Shown in pieces: positions 25,227 through 43,544 of a stretch of DNA of 64,000 nt. The DNA is taken from the NCBI GenBank assembly GCA_018873245.2, contig JAEMBT020000002.1, forward strand, positions 9,212,001-9,276,000. Direction: 5' to 3'. Source of the DNA: Archegozetes longisetosus (Eukaryota; Arthropoda; Arachnida; Sarcoptiformes; Trhypochthoniidae). Every line of letters begins with the position of its first letter. Position 1 is the stretch's first letter. The position numbers were made by a program, and so were the translations under genes. Under the pieces are notes generated by a model that was given only the letters and a program-made list of their open reading frames with translations, was not told where the DNA came from and did not search any database.

Positions 25227-27495
25227 CTAGTCGTTTGGCTTAATATTGCACTGACAGAGATCACCAACATTTGGAGACCCTCTCACACACTCTACCAATT
25301 GTTCTTTATTGCTGTCCCACATCTCAAGTCCCGACAAATTTGTCAAATTTTTTAGAGTACATGGAATTTTTGGCAAAACGCAGAACTGATAGAAAAGGCC
25401 TCTCGCCTGAAATTTTCAATAAACAATTACTATTAGATCGTGTCTCGAATCTGATTTATATAACATATACCTTTCTTAATACTAGATCTCCGTTCATATG
25501 CATGGATAGAGTACTGAAATGGAAAAGTGTTTCATCAGAATCCATGTTATGATTGATAACATCTTCGCCATAAACCGATATAATAGCGAGACAAATGAAT
25601 AGATGGAAATAATTGGTCTGATAGTGAGCCCAACACGACTCCCATATGTGTAGGGCATCGCTCTCATTGAATTCACGCTTAAAACAAAGCAAAATCCATC
25701 GATGGGTGAAAAGCAACTCCGAATCATCTGAGAATTGTCTTATATGGGCGTAGAATAGTGGAAACATCAAACGCAAAAGTTCGCGAAGCAATAACTAATC
25801 AATTGATAGAACAGTTTTATTTATAATTATCATAAAATACTGCTTCAGAGAAACTAATCATCATTAATCAACAATTACCAGATTATGATCCATATCAGTA
25901 TCTCTCGGAGAGCAAACAAAGTGAGTGTTTTGCATCATTCCCACAAAACACCAAAATGTCTGGTCTTCTGATTTAATTTCACTTAGAAGAGGGGCTAACA
26001 AGTCTGACATTCCTTGTGTGTAACCCATTGACGGGCAATACAGTCCAAAATTGATTAGTATTCTCTTCATTTTATCAATATTATCGTTATTATCGCCTGC
26101 AAAGAAAGGATTCGAGCGATCTGTGCGAACAACATCTTTTTCAACAATACTCTGAACGTTCCTCCAAAATGATTCTTTTTCCTTCTCATTCATTGCTTCG
26201 AGTTTTTTGCTGATTTCATAATACTGTTCACTTTTAAGCAAATTATCTGCATCTCTTTCAGAATAAGTTGAGCTAAACTCATATCTGTGCAGAAGGAATG
26301 GCCAAATTTCTTTTCGTAGAGACGGCTCAATACCAGCGAAAAAAATACATTTACGCAAATTTAATTCATTAATAATTTGTCCGAATTCATTCATACTATT
26401 TTTCCATTGAGTTTCATTTATAGAAACATAGAGTTTCTCTTCTGGATGGCATTCTTCAGTCTTCAATTGTGGTCTGCAAATCGAGAATTGAAGATAATTT
26501 GTTTCCTTGGACGAATCGGACTTATCAAAAAAATCCCAATCATTCAAAACACTAGACAATTTATCTAAGCCTCCAGTATGAAAATGAAATACTTTATAAA
26601 AACTCTCTCTGCTAACTATGACTAGTTGTCCGTTTGTACTCTCAGTGCTTGAACTATCAATACTTCTATCACAATACTCTCCACCAAAAAACAGTCTCAA
26701 AGACTTTATTTGTTTCAGATCTACACTGAAAGTAGCCATTGAGCACTCATTAGACATATTTCTTTTGATTGGAGTTGTTCTACAGCTCTGACATCTTCGA
26801 ACTAGTCTTATTGGCGATGAAATGTCCGAACTGTTGGCTTTGGTTAGAGTTATATCGCATTTGGAAGTGACACTTCTCTTAAAATCGTTATCACTTCCAT
26901 GACTAGAATTAGTTGTGCTATCGATATTGTTATTATTATTATTGTTATTAAAGAGTGAGACATCACAGACAGCATCACATTTAGTATTAATCTTATCATT
27001 AATTGATTCAATTTCTACCTCGTTTCTAAACGAATTTATCCCATTATTTGTGCTTAGATTTATTGATAAATTATCCAAAGATTCTGATGAGTTTCGGAAG
27101 TCTCTATCAAACAAGTAATTAGTATTAGTTTGAGAATCGCTATAAATAAGTCCATTGTTTTCACGTTGAATTTGGTCCAAATCTTCACAACTGTTATGGT
27201 TATCACAATATTGTAGAACATTTTTGGTTAAACTTTCGTTTGGTGTCCATTGAAGACAAAGAGTCCATTTGTGTTCATCCGACTGTTCGTTGTATTGGTT
27301 ATTATAATGACATTTGATTGTGAGATAACCCAAATTATGGTTCAAATCACGCGATTGTTTATCAACTGAATGAACGCATACATTGTTTTTGCAATAAATG
27401 ACTTCTCCATCGCTTAATAATTGCTTTTTTGATCTGCTATTTGATAGATTCAGATAAGTTGATGCTCTTCTCAATAGATGTTGAAGTGATCCCAT
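25227..27495 (-). CDS. TBC1D16: TBC1 domain family member 16 (Rab GTPase-activating protein)
   Basis: Three coding exons, 27495-25879, 25794-25471 and 25406-25227, all joined in phase 0, give 706 aa (human TBC1D16 is about 767). Colinearity with vertebrate TBC1D16 runs end to end: N terminus LLRRAS and YCKNNVCVH; a central block SLRLFFGGEY...VIVSRESFYKVFHFHTGGLDKL (about residues 255-320); then a Rab-GAP TBC domain from about 390. The dual-finger catalytic residues are present: VxxDxxR with Arg457 (VEKDVVRTDR) and the glutamine finger Gln494 (GYTQGM). Exon 2 carries HRWILLCFKREF and WESCWAHYQTNYFHLFI; exon 3 carries ARGLFYQFCVLPKIPC. The family stimulates GTP hydrolysis by Rabs (Rab4A in mammals) in endosomal recycling. 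Residues 183-190 are eight consecutive Asn from an AAT/AAC run. The 5' end faces MRPL12 about 460 bp away. The start ATG at 27495 matches the conserved N terminus. Confidence 0.95.
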
Positions 27496-27817
27496 TTAGA
27501 AGACATTCATTTAATTCTTATTTATTAACTTTTAAGTCATTTGTTTCGATTCCATATGTTTAGTTAGTTTCTTAAAACTTTTCTATCGCTTGAAAATAGA
27601 CATTTAAAAGAGGGGACAATAATAGAGAATTACTACTACATTGCAATATATCGAATGATAATAACTATCGCAATAACACTTACTCTCTGCTAAATACAAA
27701 TCAAACTTTAATACAGAAGTAACGTCTCATTATTAAGTAGCAAATCGTTTAAAGTGGCATCTTATCACCTAAAGGGTCTGAAAGTTTACAACTTTGTTTG
27801 TGTATTGTTCAAAGCGA
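27496..27817. other. Shared 5' interval of TBC1D16 and MRPL12
   Basis: The two genes are divergently transcribed and their ATG codons are about 460 bp apart, so this stretch probably holds the TBC1D16 5' UTR and a bidirectional promoter. No named binding site was recognised. Confidence 0.5.
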
Positions 27818-27828
27818 TATATATAAAA
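27818..27828 (+). promoter_or_regulatory. TATA-like box upstream of MRPL12
   Basis: TATATATAAAA lies about 36 bp upstream of the end of the presumed 5' UTR exon, in the short head-to-head interval with TBC1D16. The spacing suits a start of transcription near 27850. In so AT-rich a genome this could be chance. Confidence 0.35.
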
Positions 27829-27863
27829 CATTGATTCCAAACACATTGTTTTCATCACTAAAA

Positions 27864-27943
27864 GTAAGTTTTGTTTTAATTTTAATTTTCCGTAAAACAA
27901 CTTGAATGATGTTTTATTGCATTTAATAATCATTTTTATTTAG
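27864..27943 (+). other. 5' UTR intron of MRPL12
   Basis: A donor AAAA|GTAAGTTTTG and an acceptor TTTTTATTTAG lie immediately before ATCCATAAACAAAATG, defining an 80-bp intron in the 5' leader. Confidence 0.6.
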
Positions 27944-27956
27944 ATCCATAAACAAA

Positions 27957-28896
27957 ATGAAGACTTTAATGATATTATCGAAGCATTTATTGAAGAGGAC
28001 AACTCTTCACAAGATGTACACAAACGGGTAATAATAGATTGAATATTAAGTTTAATGATTTGAAAAGTTAATCATTGCATTTATCGTTCATTAAGAAATC
28101 GATCATTGCTTAATAAATCAGTCATAATCAACAAGTGTTTGTACAGCACGACTGCTACTAGTGCTGAGCCAGTCATTGCTCCACCAGCCACTTCGATCGA
28201 TGATAAACAATATCCCGAAAAAATTCGCAAGATAGTTAATGATATTTCAAATCTGACTCTTCTCGAAGTCTCTGAACTCAATGAATTGCTTAAAGTATTT
28301 TCTATTTAATTTGTTTAAATATTGCTATTTGTTTACGAAACTAGCATTAAACTTGATTTAAGAATTATTGTTGCAATAGTTCAGATTTTGAACCATAATT
28401 GATTATAATTTATAGAAAACCTTAAACATTGCGGACACACCAATGATGGCGTTCGGAGCGATGCCGGTGGCGGCTCAAACTGGCGCTCAACAAGAAGTAT
28501 TGTTTTTCTAAGATCTTGACTTAACTGTCCTTAAAAACTGATAAACCGGTGCTTTTATTGAATAATAGGAAGACGAAGAAGATCTCGGGGTCAAAACAGT
28601 TCAGACGTCATTCACTCTTAAGTTAACTAAGTTCGATGAAGCAAAGAAAGTTGCGCTCATTAAAGAAATCAAATCTGTCGTCGAAGGCATGAATTTAGTT
28701 CAAGTGAGATATCTTTGCGCCACGATTTCCAATCTCACGATTGCTTGACTTTGATTCACTAACTCTTTATTTATTTCAGGCTAAAAAATTTGTGGAGTCA
28801 TTGCCGCAGATAATCAAACCGAACTTATCTAAAGAAGACGCCGAAAAGTTGAAAGCAACATTAGAAGCCGTCGGAGGCGTTTGCGAAATCGAATAA
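27957..28896 (+). CDS. MRPL12: Large ribosomal subunit protein bL12m, mitochondrial
   Basis: Five coding exons, 27957-28027, 28096-28294, 28416-28496, 28569-28703 and 28780-28896, give 200 aa (human 198). Exon 1 ends in phase 2 and the others in phase 0. The N terminus is a basic, Leu/Ser-rich mitochondrial presequence ending near [11 protein letters not shown]. Then come the L7/L12 oligomerisation domain ([28 protein letters not shown]), an Ala-rich hinge ([10 protein letters not shown]) and the C-terminal domain ([20 protein letters not shown] to [10 protein letters not shown]). The family forms the flexible L7/L12 stalk of the mitoribosome, which recruits translation factors; in mammals MRPL12 also contacts mitochondrial RNA polymerase. 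The exon 2 acceptor CATTAAG has a weak pyrimidine tract and was chosen because it keeps the frame. A poly(A) signal follows at 29030. Confidence 0.95.
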
Positions 28897-29029
28897 TTAG
28901 GTTCAGAGATTCAATTTGATTATCATTATTATAAATTTAGATTAAGTAAATAATTACTTGTGTTTGTCACTGTTTTCGATATTAATTTTTCATTATATCA
29001 AATTATAGAAATTCAAAAGTAATCGATTA

Positions 29030-29035
29030 AATAAA
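29030..29035 (+). terminator. Poly(A) signal for MRPL12
   Basis: AATAAA 134 bases after the stop codon. Confidence 0.55.
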
Positions 29036-31588
29036 ATTATATAAACTTTTTTCAAACAAGTTATTCGACTTGTGTTTTGCAGAACATTTAAAGTCCCTTA
29101 AATTCGAAATATAAGAATTTTAGAAATACGAACTTTTCCAATTTATCGTTTTGGAAATACTTGCTAAACGTGATTGGATTCTATTCTTAGGCTTACAATC
29201 AAACCTTCACCTCTGGAGCTAAAACAGAAATGATATTATACTTTTAGAATCTAATCAACTTATGACTGGATTGCATTTTTTGATGCAAAACACATGTTTG
29301 CAGATTGAATAAATGTATTGAAAGGTTAACTAACTTAATGAGAAAATTAACTAAGATTTATCCTATAAGACGGATGTATGAAATTATTAATAAGTTTGAG
29401 TCATGAAATGACACTGCATTTTAGAAAGTAGTCGTAGAAAAAAATGAGCTCAAAAGTTTTCAGTCAAAACTATTTTCTTAGCATAGAATTCTTTCACTTC
29501 TAAATAAAGATCACATACTGTGCTGAGCATTAGGCTAATGGTTCCTAATTTATTGTTTTTTATTCGAGAATAAAATTTCGAAACCATGACATTAAAACTT
29601 AATGAAAAAGTTTTACAGACACCTCACCCAATAGACATGTTGTTGAGGGTGGGGTGAGCTCGAGGTGTATCCTCACTAAAAGCAAATAATAAGGTCGTCC
29701 TACGAATGTTTGCGAGTCCAAGACTGTGTTTTCTTCAAAATTACATGATTACCAAGTATTAAGTTATATTCTTCTAGTTTAATCGGTCCGAAAATTATTT
29801 CTCAGTTGAATACGCTGTCAAGAGTTCTCTCCTATTCAATAATATAAGCCAATAATACAATGGGATTTAAGCCCTTCAAATTTATTGATGGTCCTAAATA
29901 ACACAGTTATTAGCTATTATCACATTAAAAGGTGGAGCAAAGTGCAAACCTGAGTTAATACTAAGAAAAATTAACTTATTCTATCAAAAATGTTTTCAAA
30001 GTTTTATTCTTTTCTTTGGTTAATCGGATTACGATCTGTTCCTATTATATCAGCTTTATAGCTGTGAAATCTCTCCGAAAATTCAATTATTATAGATTGA
30101 TGACAAGTAGTGACTAAATTTTGAAAAATATTCACAATCAAAGCTCTGCGTAACATTTAAGTAAATGAAAATAACCTTAGTTTTCAAGTTTACTTAATCG
30201 GCATAATATTCAAAGCTGAGCGAACAAAATCTATTTTTATGCTCAGATACAACTTTAATAAAATAACATAATAGTCTTACAATAACCTTAGAGAAGATCA
30301 AAAACGAAATTGATTGAACAGAGCTATCAAACTATAATTAGACTGAACTGAAGCTGACCAAAAACATGAAATTTGATAACTTTATAAAAATGCATTAATT
30401 CGTGAAGTTTTGACAGAAATAAAGGTTAGATTGAAATTGAAAACTTGGAAAAAATGTGAAACATGCATTCGTTTTGCGGTTTATGCGGAGTAGTTTGAGA
30501 AGGAGATAGACTTTGATTATGAAGACATGTAATACAAGTCTAAAACTTGACAAAGTATTGAAGAACAACTCTTATGACTCGTTAACAACCAATAATTGGC
30601 TATTACTGAGTTTACTAAAAGTTTTATAGCATTCAATATGGGATGAGGTCAGAAAAGGCAAATTAGAAGCGCATATAACAGAAGAGCGTTTGACACATAT
30701 CTATGCACATTATACCTTAAGTAACGTATACTTTGCATAAGAATGAAGTAATAATAAAAAAATAAAAACTTCTAACTCTTCTCTAGTTTGTGACAAATCC
30801 ATAGAAGGCTACGAATGTGAGGGTGTCTTAGCTTTAAGATAGTTTTTCAATAGTGCGCATGCGCTCAACCTTTTCATCAACGGTTCGACTGAATCCTGTA
30901 GTCATTGAAACACATTTATTATCAAATAGTTTGAAACGAAATCTTTTGTGGTATTAATTGATTAGAATTGTTATCAGTGGATGTTTTCTCCGAATTAACT
31001 TATATTAAAAGTGCACATATTTTCACACAATTCTCACTCAATCGAGTATTGAATACAGAGTGATATTCATTATTTTTATTAGTATTACATTTGACACCAA
31101 TTTTGACGGTATTTTCTATTAATTATTTAAATCATTTACATTTATGTTTGTTTCTATTACAAGTTATTATTTTACTTATATATTATTAAACTTTTCAATT
31201 GTTGTTACGAACAATTAAACGATTCTTTAATATTTCAATTGACATTCTAAGACAACTTCACATTTTGAGCCATTATTTAGTGATAATTCAATATTTGATT
31301 TAATCTGCTCTCAATTATTGATACTTTATATTATTATAAGTTTTGGCATTTTCATAATTAATAGATTTATATGATTTGTACTGAATTTATTTATAATATT
31401 GTATTTGAAAGACTTGTATAAAATAGTCAGATTTGAGTAGATTTAACATTGAATAGAATAGTTATCAAATAAGTAATTTAAAGACTAATGAATTATTATA
31501 ACTTTTGACAGTAACTCAAATGAATGAAATAATTATAGAGTAATAAGAGTGAAATGCAAAGATAATAAAAAGTATGATTAATTTATAG
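29036..31588. other. Intergenic / coronin 5' leader and intron
   Basis: No coding sequence recognised. Coronin exon 1 begins exactly at its ATG behind an acceptor (TTTATAG), so a non-coding coronin exon and its promoter should lie here; the NRF-1-like palindrome at 30854-30865 is the best marker. A small GC-rich hairpin-like patch occurs near 29619-29668 (CTCACCC opposite GGGTGGGGTGAG). Confidence 0.45.
30854..30865. promoter_or_regulatory. NRF-1-like palindrome TGCGCATGCGCT
   Basis: A perfect 10-bp palindrome GCGCATGCGC matches the NRF-1/EWG consensus and is very unlikely by chance in AT-rich DNA. It lies about 725 bp upstream of the coronin start codon and could mark its promoter. Confidence 0.4.
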
Positions 31589-37684
<6,096 letters not shown>

Positions 37685-38081
37685 GATAACAATTAATATT
37701 TAACTAATTCAAAGTAAATAATGCCTCATAATTATTAATACGTATAATCCGTTATACGGTATATATTTATATATTATGCTCAATGAGCAAATCTCTTAAC
37801 TAATTAGCAAAGAACGCGTCTTTTGCTCAAACTAACGCCATTTCAATATAAACCGTCAGCTTTTCTATGCAAAGTAAGCAATTTTTCATTCTACTCTATT
37901 TTCTAATCATTCACTTGAAAGTTTCATTTCTTCAGTTTGCAAATGTCTAAGAGCACAAAGTATTCAACAGTTATTTACTGTATTCATAATGGAAACTGTG
38001 AAAAATTCTCAAAAATTCAATGTATATTTAGATAATTTAATTATAGAATTGATGCTTTTATTGTGCCAATGCCTGGTTCTT

Positions 38082-38087
38082 AATAAA
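38082..38087 (+). terminator. Poly(A) signal for coronin
   Basis: AATAAA about 400 bases downstream of the coronin stop and 115 bp from the opposing signal of the convergent gene. Confidence 0.45.
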
Positions 38088-38200
38088 ATACTACAACTTA
38101 ATCATTATAACTGATATGAATTCAAGTATTTATAAAATTACTTCAAACTAAAACATTTTAATAGACAACAATTTTAAAATGTACAAATTTAGAAACTAAT

Positions 38201-38206
38201 TTTATT
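38201..38206 (-). terminator. Poly(A) signal for gamma-glutamyltransferase
   Basis: TTTATT on the plus strand (AATAAA on the minus) about 100 bases downstream of the stop codon at 38304. Confidence 0.5.
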
Positions 38207-38303
38207 TTATGAGATGCATTATTCGGACGGAATAAATAATGGACTAATTTGTCATCGAAACAGTTAAAAGTTTTCTTATCAAAACGTTTACTTGCAATTA
38301 GCT

Positions 38304-40784
38304 CTAGAGGCCAGCAGAAGAGCCGCCTTTTCTATGATCAACCATCGTATGGAGTGTTGAATTAGTTTCTAAAACACTATAAACAGCTGATGTTTGATGG
38401 TCTACTTCTAGCTTATGCCCAAAGCGAAAAAGTCCATCGATATATACCTTAGGGAATCCTGCTTCATATAAAACACGATCTGAATTCGTATCATAGAAAA
38501 GTCTGGAGGCATCGGTCGCTTCTTTTAGTGAATCGCACTGCCACAGAGTTTGATATATGACTTGAGAAATCGAGGGCACTATGTGAGTCCCGCCAATACC
38601 TCCTATAGCCATCTTTACCTTCCCAGACGAATCAATTATAATTGAAGGTGACATTGAAGACAGTGGACGCTTTCCGCCAGCCGGTAAATTACCAGATGAT
38701 TGCGATGTCTCGCCATTTGTTGGTAATGAAAAGTCTTTCATCTCATTGTTCAAAACAATTCCTGTCGAACGTGACATCCGTTTAGATCCAAAAACAGAGT
38801 TAATACTAGAAGTTACAGCCACTGCCTCTGATCCAGTGATCACTGCCAAATGTCCTGTTCCTTCATTGGTCACTTGTGGACCACTGAGTCCATAATATGA
38901 CATTTCTTGTACTTGGTCTGTTATTTTTTGTTGCGTCAAACTTGCAAACTGCTCAGATGTCATATCTTTGACAGCTACTGAGTTATCGTTAAAGTCTGGA
39001 TCTCCTAATTGTAATCTTTTAGCGAAGCCAAACTTTAGCGCCTCAATGAATCTATGAAGTGACAATATTTTATCATAAATGGTATTGTCTTGATTGCAAG
39101 TTGTGTTGAAGGTGTCGAGAATGTTCAAGATATATGCAACAACTGGTCCACTGCCAGGCGGAGGAACTGTTAGCAGTCTATAATCTCCGTTATGAATAGA
39201 AACATTTACAGCGTTTCGCAATTTCACGCTATAACTTCTCAAGTCATCGATTGTCATAATTCCACCTAAACTACTGATATCATTAATCAAATCGTTAGCT
39301 ATAGAGCCGTTATAGAAATCGTCGGCATTTTTAGCTATTTTTTCCAATGTTTCAGCAAGTTTTGGCCTCTTTAATAGTTCTCCTGATTTGTATACTTTTC
39401 CGGTTTGGTTGTTAACAAAGGTGTCCCTTAATGTCTCTTCATTTAGTATATCATTCTCTGCTTCTAACAATACTTTCTCCAAGTAACTATTTACAACGAT
39501 TCCATTTCTGGCCAGGTTAATGGCAGGTTGAACGAGCGATGTCCAGTTCAGCTTGCCATGCCTTTGATGAGCCAAAAGCATTCCCTTGAGTTGTCCGGGA
39601 ACTGCGATCGATAAACCACCTAAACAAAAGATATCGTATTACTTTTGACTCGTCTGAAAATAGTCACTATTAATAGACTGATCGAGTCACAGAGTTATAC
39701 TGAGTGATAATTAACAATCTCATTTGACCTTATTCGATCAAACTAAACTAAAGCCACTTTCAATTAATTTTGCTGCTTATTTAGATTTCAGTTCATTATC
39801 CTATTGCATATACTCTTTTGTCCCAATACTCAATCCTCAACACTCAATACTCAATCCTCAACACTCAATACTCAAGAAATTCAAGTTTGAGTATCAGCTC
39901 AAATAAACAGTAAAGTTGCATAAATTCTATTAAAAAGATCTGAAGCCAAATATGAATTTAGTCGGTAGGGCTAAAGTGAAATCATTTTGTAATACCTTGA
40001 TCGAAAAGTGTTTGATTATTGGTGAACGTATTGACGTCTACATTTTTCGGTGCTGTCTCTCTGGCATCGATTACTTCACTGGTTTGATTGGTTCTGAATT
40101 GACAAACAAAGACATAAATGCAATCACATTTTTGAGTAGCTGGTATTGAAGATAGAATTGATGGCAGAAATACCTGTTGTAGACGATCATAAAAAATCCT
40201 CCACCAATTCCTAGACTCTGGGGATTGGCGATTTCATCACAGAAAAGCATTGCAATGGCTGCATCAACTGCAGAACCGTTTTGCGATAAAATCTAGAAAT
40301 AAGAAAACTTCATATACCAAAATCAATTTCATACAGAAAACAAATTTGATTACATTCTTTCCGATTTGAGCGCAAGGCTCTCCATCAACAACAATTGCTG
40401 TAGTTTTGAAAATAGATTCTTCTGCGTCAGAAACTGGGAATTCGCCCCTTAGGTATTGTTCTCTCTTTTCTCTTAGTCTGGGCAAACCTAAGATTAGAGT
40501 GACCGTAAAGGCTACCACCACTAGAAGTAGTGCAACGCTCACAAGAATGCATTGCTTTTTCGTAAAATGAGTTCTAATAAAACAATAAAATCAAACTGAA
40601 AATCTTCTAACAACAAATCGTTCAAATTTATTATTATAAAATAGTTTAAAACATCAATTTGTAGTCAACTTTAGGCTTACTTCGGGACAGAATCTATTAG
40701 AGTATACTTATAGCTAACACTACCATATCGTTTGTGGGACTTCTCGCCCTCACTTTCACGAAGAAGTTTAGATTTCTCACTCAT
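38304..40784 (-). CDS. Gamma-glutamyltransferase (glutathione hydrolase), membrane-anchored
   Basis: Five coding exons, 40784-40681, 40573-40354, 40292-40174, 40093-39996 and 39619-38304 (phases 2, 0, 2, 1), give 618 aa (human GGT1 569). It is a type II membrane protein: a 35-42-residue cytoplasmic tail rich in Lys, Arg and Ser, one membrane span at about residues 43-65 (ILVSVALLLVVVAF), then the extracellular Ntn-hydrolase. Signature segments are GSAVDAAIAMLFCDE, NPQSLGIGGGFFM and DARETAP (Arg159, equivalent to the glutamate-binding Arg107 of GGT1). The autoprocessing nucleophile Thr435 is in EGTGHLAVI, with NNEMKDF (Asp476), PLSSMSP (Ser501/502) and IGGIGGTHI (Gly523/524 oxyanion hole). The family cleaves the gamma-glutamyl bond of extracellular glutathione. 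All catalytic residues are present, so it should be active. It was not assigned to a GGT1/5/6/7 subtype. It converges on coronin. Confidence 0.95.
39824..39876. repeat. 21-bp tandem repeat in the last gamma-glutamyltransferase intron
   Basis: About 2.5 copies of a 21-bp unit, CAATACTCAATCCTCAACAC plus T, within the 376-bp intron between 39619 and 39996. Confidence 0.8.
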
Positions 40785-43463
40785 TTTCGATGTAAAGCAA
40801 ACGACGTTAAATTGCGACGTCTAAGCCTACGTTGAATGGTATATTTTGTAAAATAAGAGGAATACGCCCTTTGACGTAAACGAAAGCAGTGATTGTGTGC
40901 GTTATCAGGACAAACAAGAGATTTTCAATTATTCAGTTAAATCAATTGCATCATGCATTGTCGGTGAGATCACAGTTTAAATAGAGTGCACATGATTGCT
41001 ATTAAATGATTAGCTTATTTTTCAGTTAGCTCAAGTATTCCAATCATAGATAAACCCCTGTATCAACTCAGTGCAGGAGTACCTCATTCGAGTGTATTAT
41101 CATTTAACTTATATCAGAACTAACGTGAAAATATTCTATTATACTAACAATGGTTTAACATCTGAGACATGCACTTATTTCTATACAAAATATTGACAAA
41201 ATGCTTAATGAGATACCAAAGCTAGAAGAGTTATTGTCTTTTGTTGTAGAAAACTGCCTAAATGCTAAACTTTTGAAGCAATCGTTATTTTCAAGACACG
41301 GTTAATTAACTTATTTTAAAAGTCCTAAGCTGTATTATATAGTAGATTTTCTTAGTTCATCAATAACTCATAATATAATTGAATTTAGAGTTCGAACCAA
41401 TCACAAGATGTAAATGGTAAGTCTATTTAAACGAAGTCTGGCCAATTCTGGCAATTCTCTACTTATAGCTGATTGAATTACTTTTGTTATTACTTAATCG
41501 ATATGTATAACTGACTCACTTTGCAAATTACTATTAGGTTTAATAGAGTGTTTTCTCTGTGCAACTCTTTATTCAATTATGAGTTCATTTTGTAAGACCT
41601 ATTACTAGGATCTTCAATAATTGATCGTGCTTTATAGATCAAATAAGTGCAGTTCTTGCCATCTTATATTTGCTTTCAGTTTGTTATTGGTATGAAATTT
41701 TAATTGATGTACATTTAGTTATGCCACAATACCAGAAAATCAATTGATACATTTGAAAAGTTACTTCACTCCTCCAATTTTCATATACTTATGCTTCAGA
41801 TACTTATTGCACAAAACCTTAAACAACTGCAATATTAGTTAAATAACCACTTATTAGATAAAGACAAAAGATTAAAGTACTGTAAGTAAAAACGTTATTG
41901 TTGTCACAGTTATTGTTAGAAGTTTGTAATCTCTTAGGACATTGAAATAACTAGGAGAGCTTCTAATACTTTTAGTTATTGTCTAGCTGTGTTATTTGGC
42001 TCTCAAAATGAACGTTTAGGTTTCCTTGTTATCCTTTCATTAAAAATTAATTTAGTTTATATCCTATTCGAAAATATACAGAACAAAATAACATAGAAAT
42101 CAGTTCTAATAAACAATTTGTTAGAGTTAATACAATTATTTTTAGTATCACAATAGAAGTAGTTGTGATATGATGGCTTCTCATATAACTGACATATGTA
42201 ATAGCAATACCAAATATTGTTCAATTAAGCTTATATTGCCAAAGAGGCTTATAGTGTCTCATTTTTGATCACTTAATTAGTTTCTATATGAGCACAACAA
42301 TATACTCTATTTCTTACTATAATTGAATCTCTACTTTCAGTATAGCAATACTGAAAATTATATTTACTTTTTCTTTCTTATTACTATCAAATTAATGCTT
42401 TTCTCTTCATTCCATTTATTCACTCGTTTAGTGCTTAACAATTAAGATAACGAAACCACACTATCACGAACTCTAATATTAAACGTTTGTTTGTTTTCAA
42501 TAAGTTGTTCAAATCGATATTTGGAAGATTAGGATATTTTCATTTTATGTCAATGCGCTCAGATAACAGAATTCAGTTATTGATAGAGAGATATATTATA
42601 ATTAAGTATAAACTATAACTTGACTTTACGCTAAAAATATCAGTCCATATCCGCTACAACTTATTTATATTCATATCGAGAGCTATGTTAAAACATTGAA
42701 ATCAACATCTATAAATAAAGATAGATTTTAATGTAAATCTAAGAGCTCTTATCGAAAACCAGACAACAAAGTACTTAACATTTTCAAAATTATCCAAACA
42801 ATGCAATGAATGAGTTGAAAGTTAGTTTTATTGCAGCTATTTTAGTCATATCGGCTATTTTTTGATTAAATCATCTCAGAAGCTGCTGCTTTGTTAAGCT
42901 TTCTTTAGTAGATGCATAAAACGTCTAGTCTACTAAACATTGCTTATATTAGTGAAAACTCAACATCAATTTGTTGTATCTCTAAAGCTCGACAGGTTTC
43001 AACACACATTTGATTACTTTAAATCAAAACATAATTTACTTCTACCAGAGTCAATCAAATGGTAAACCTAAGTGTTTTAGATGTTTCTCATATTTGTTCA
43101 TTTGTTGAGCGCTATATTTTGTGAGTCAATCAATATAAATATTTCAACCAATAGTCAATCATTTAGTGAGGTTCTCGAAAACAGTTTCTTTTCGACCTCA
43201 ACAATGGTCAGAGAATCTAGAATACCTATGGATGCGCTGTTCAAAGTTATATAATTCGTTGTAAATTACTATTTTTCATGTGTCTAGGGACGAAATAAAG
43301 TTTTACCATTAAGATTATGACGTATTTTGCTGCAGTGCTCGCTCTTCAATTATACTCTAAGTTAATCTTAGCACTCAACACTATTTATAAAATAGCTTAA
43401 CTTATGCTTAAAGCTTAATACAATTTAAAACAAAACTAAAAGCTAAAAATATGTGCTCTTCAG

Positions 43464-43544
43464 GCAAACAATGCCGAAAAGGTTGCAAAGAAATCCTCGA
43501 AACAGTTTGGATTTTCAGTTATTTATTGTCTTGCATCACGCTCG
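43464..43544 (+). CDS. Isolated exon-like island, 27 codons
   Basis: A good acceptor (TGCTCTTCAG) and a donor (TCG|GTAATC) bound 81 bp that stay open in phase 0 (ANNAEKVAKK...FGFSVIYCLA). It is less AT-rich than its surroundings. I found no partner exons within reach and do not recognise the peptide, so it may be an exon of an unassembled or non-coding transcript, or chance. Confidence 0.2.

Noticed and set aside
25271-25552. 93-codon plus-strand frame
   Set aside because: Antisense shadow of the last TBC1D16 exons.
26377-27118. Plus-strand frames of 63 and 67 codons
   Set aside because: Antisense shadows of TBC1D16 exon 1.
39724-40149. Plus-strand frames in the gamma-glutamyltransferase gene
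   Set aside because: They lie over an intron tandem repeat and antisense to coding exon 39996-40093.
41380-41460. GTTCGAACC motif suggesting a tRNA T-loop
   Set aside because: No acceptor, D or anticodon stems could be fitted around it.
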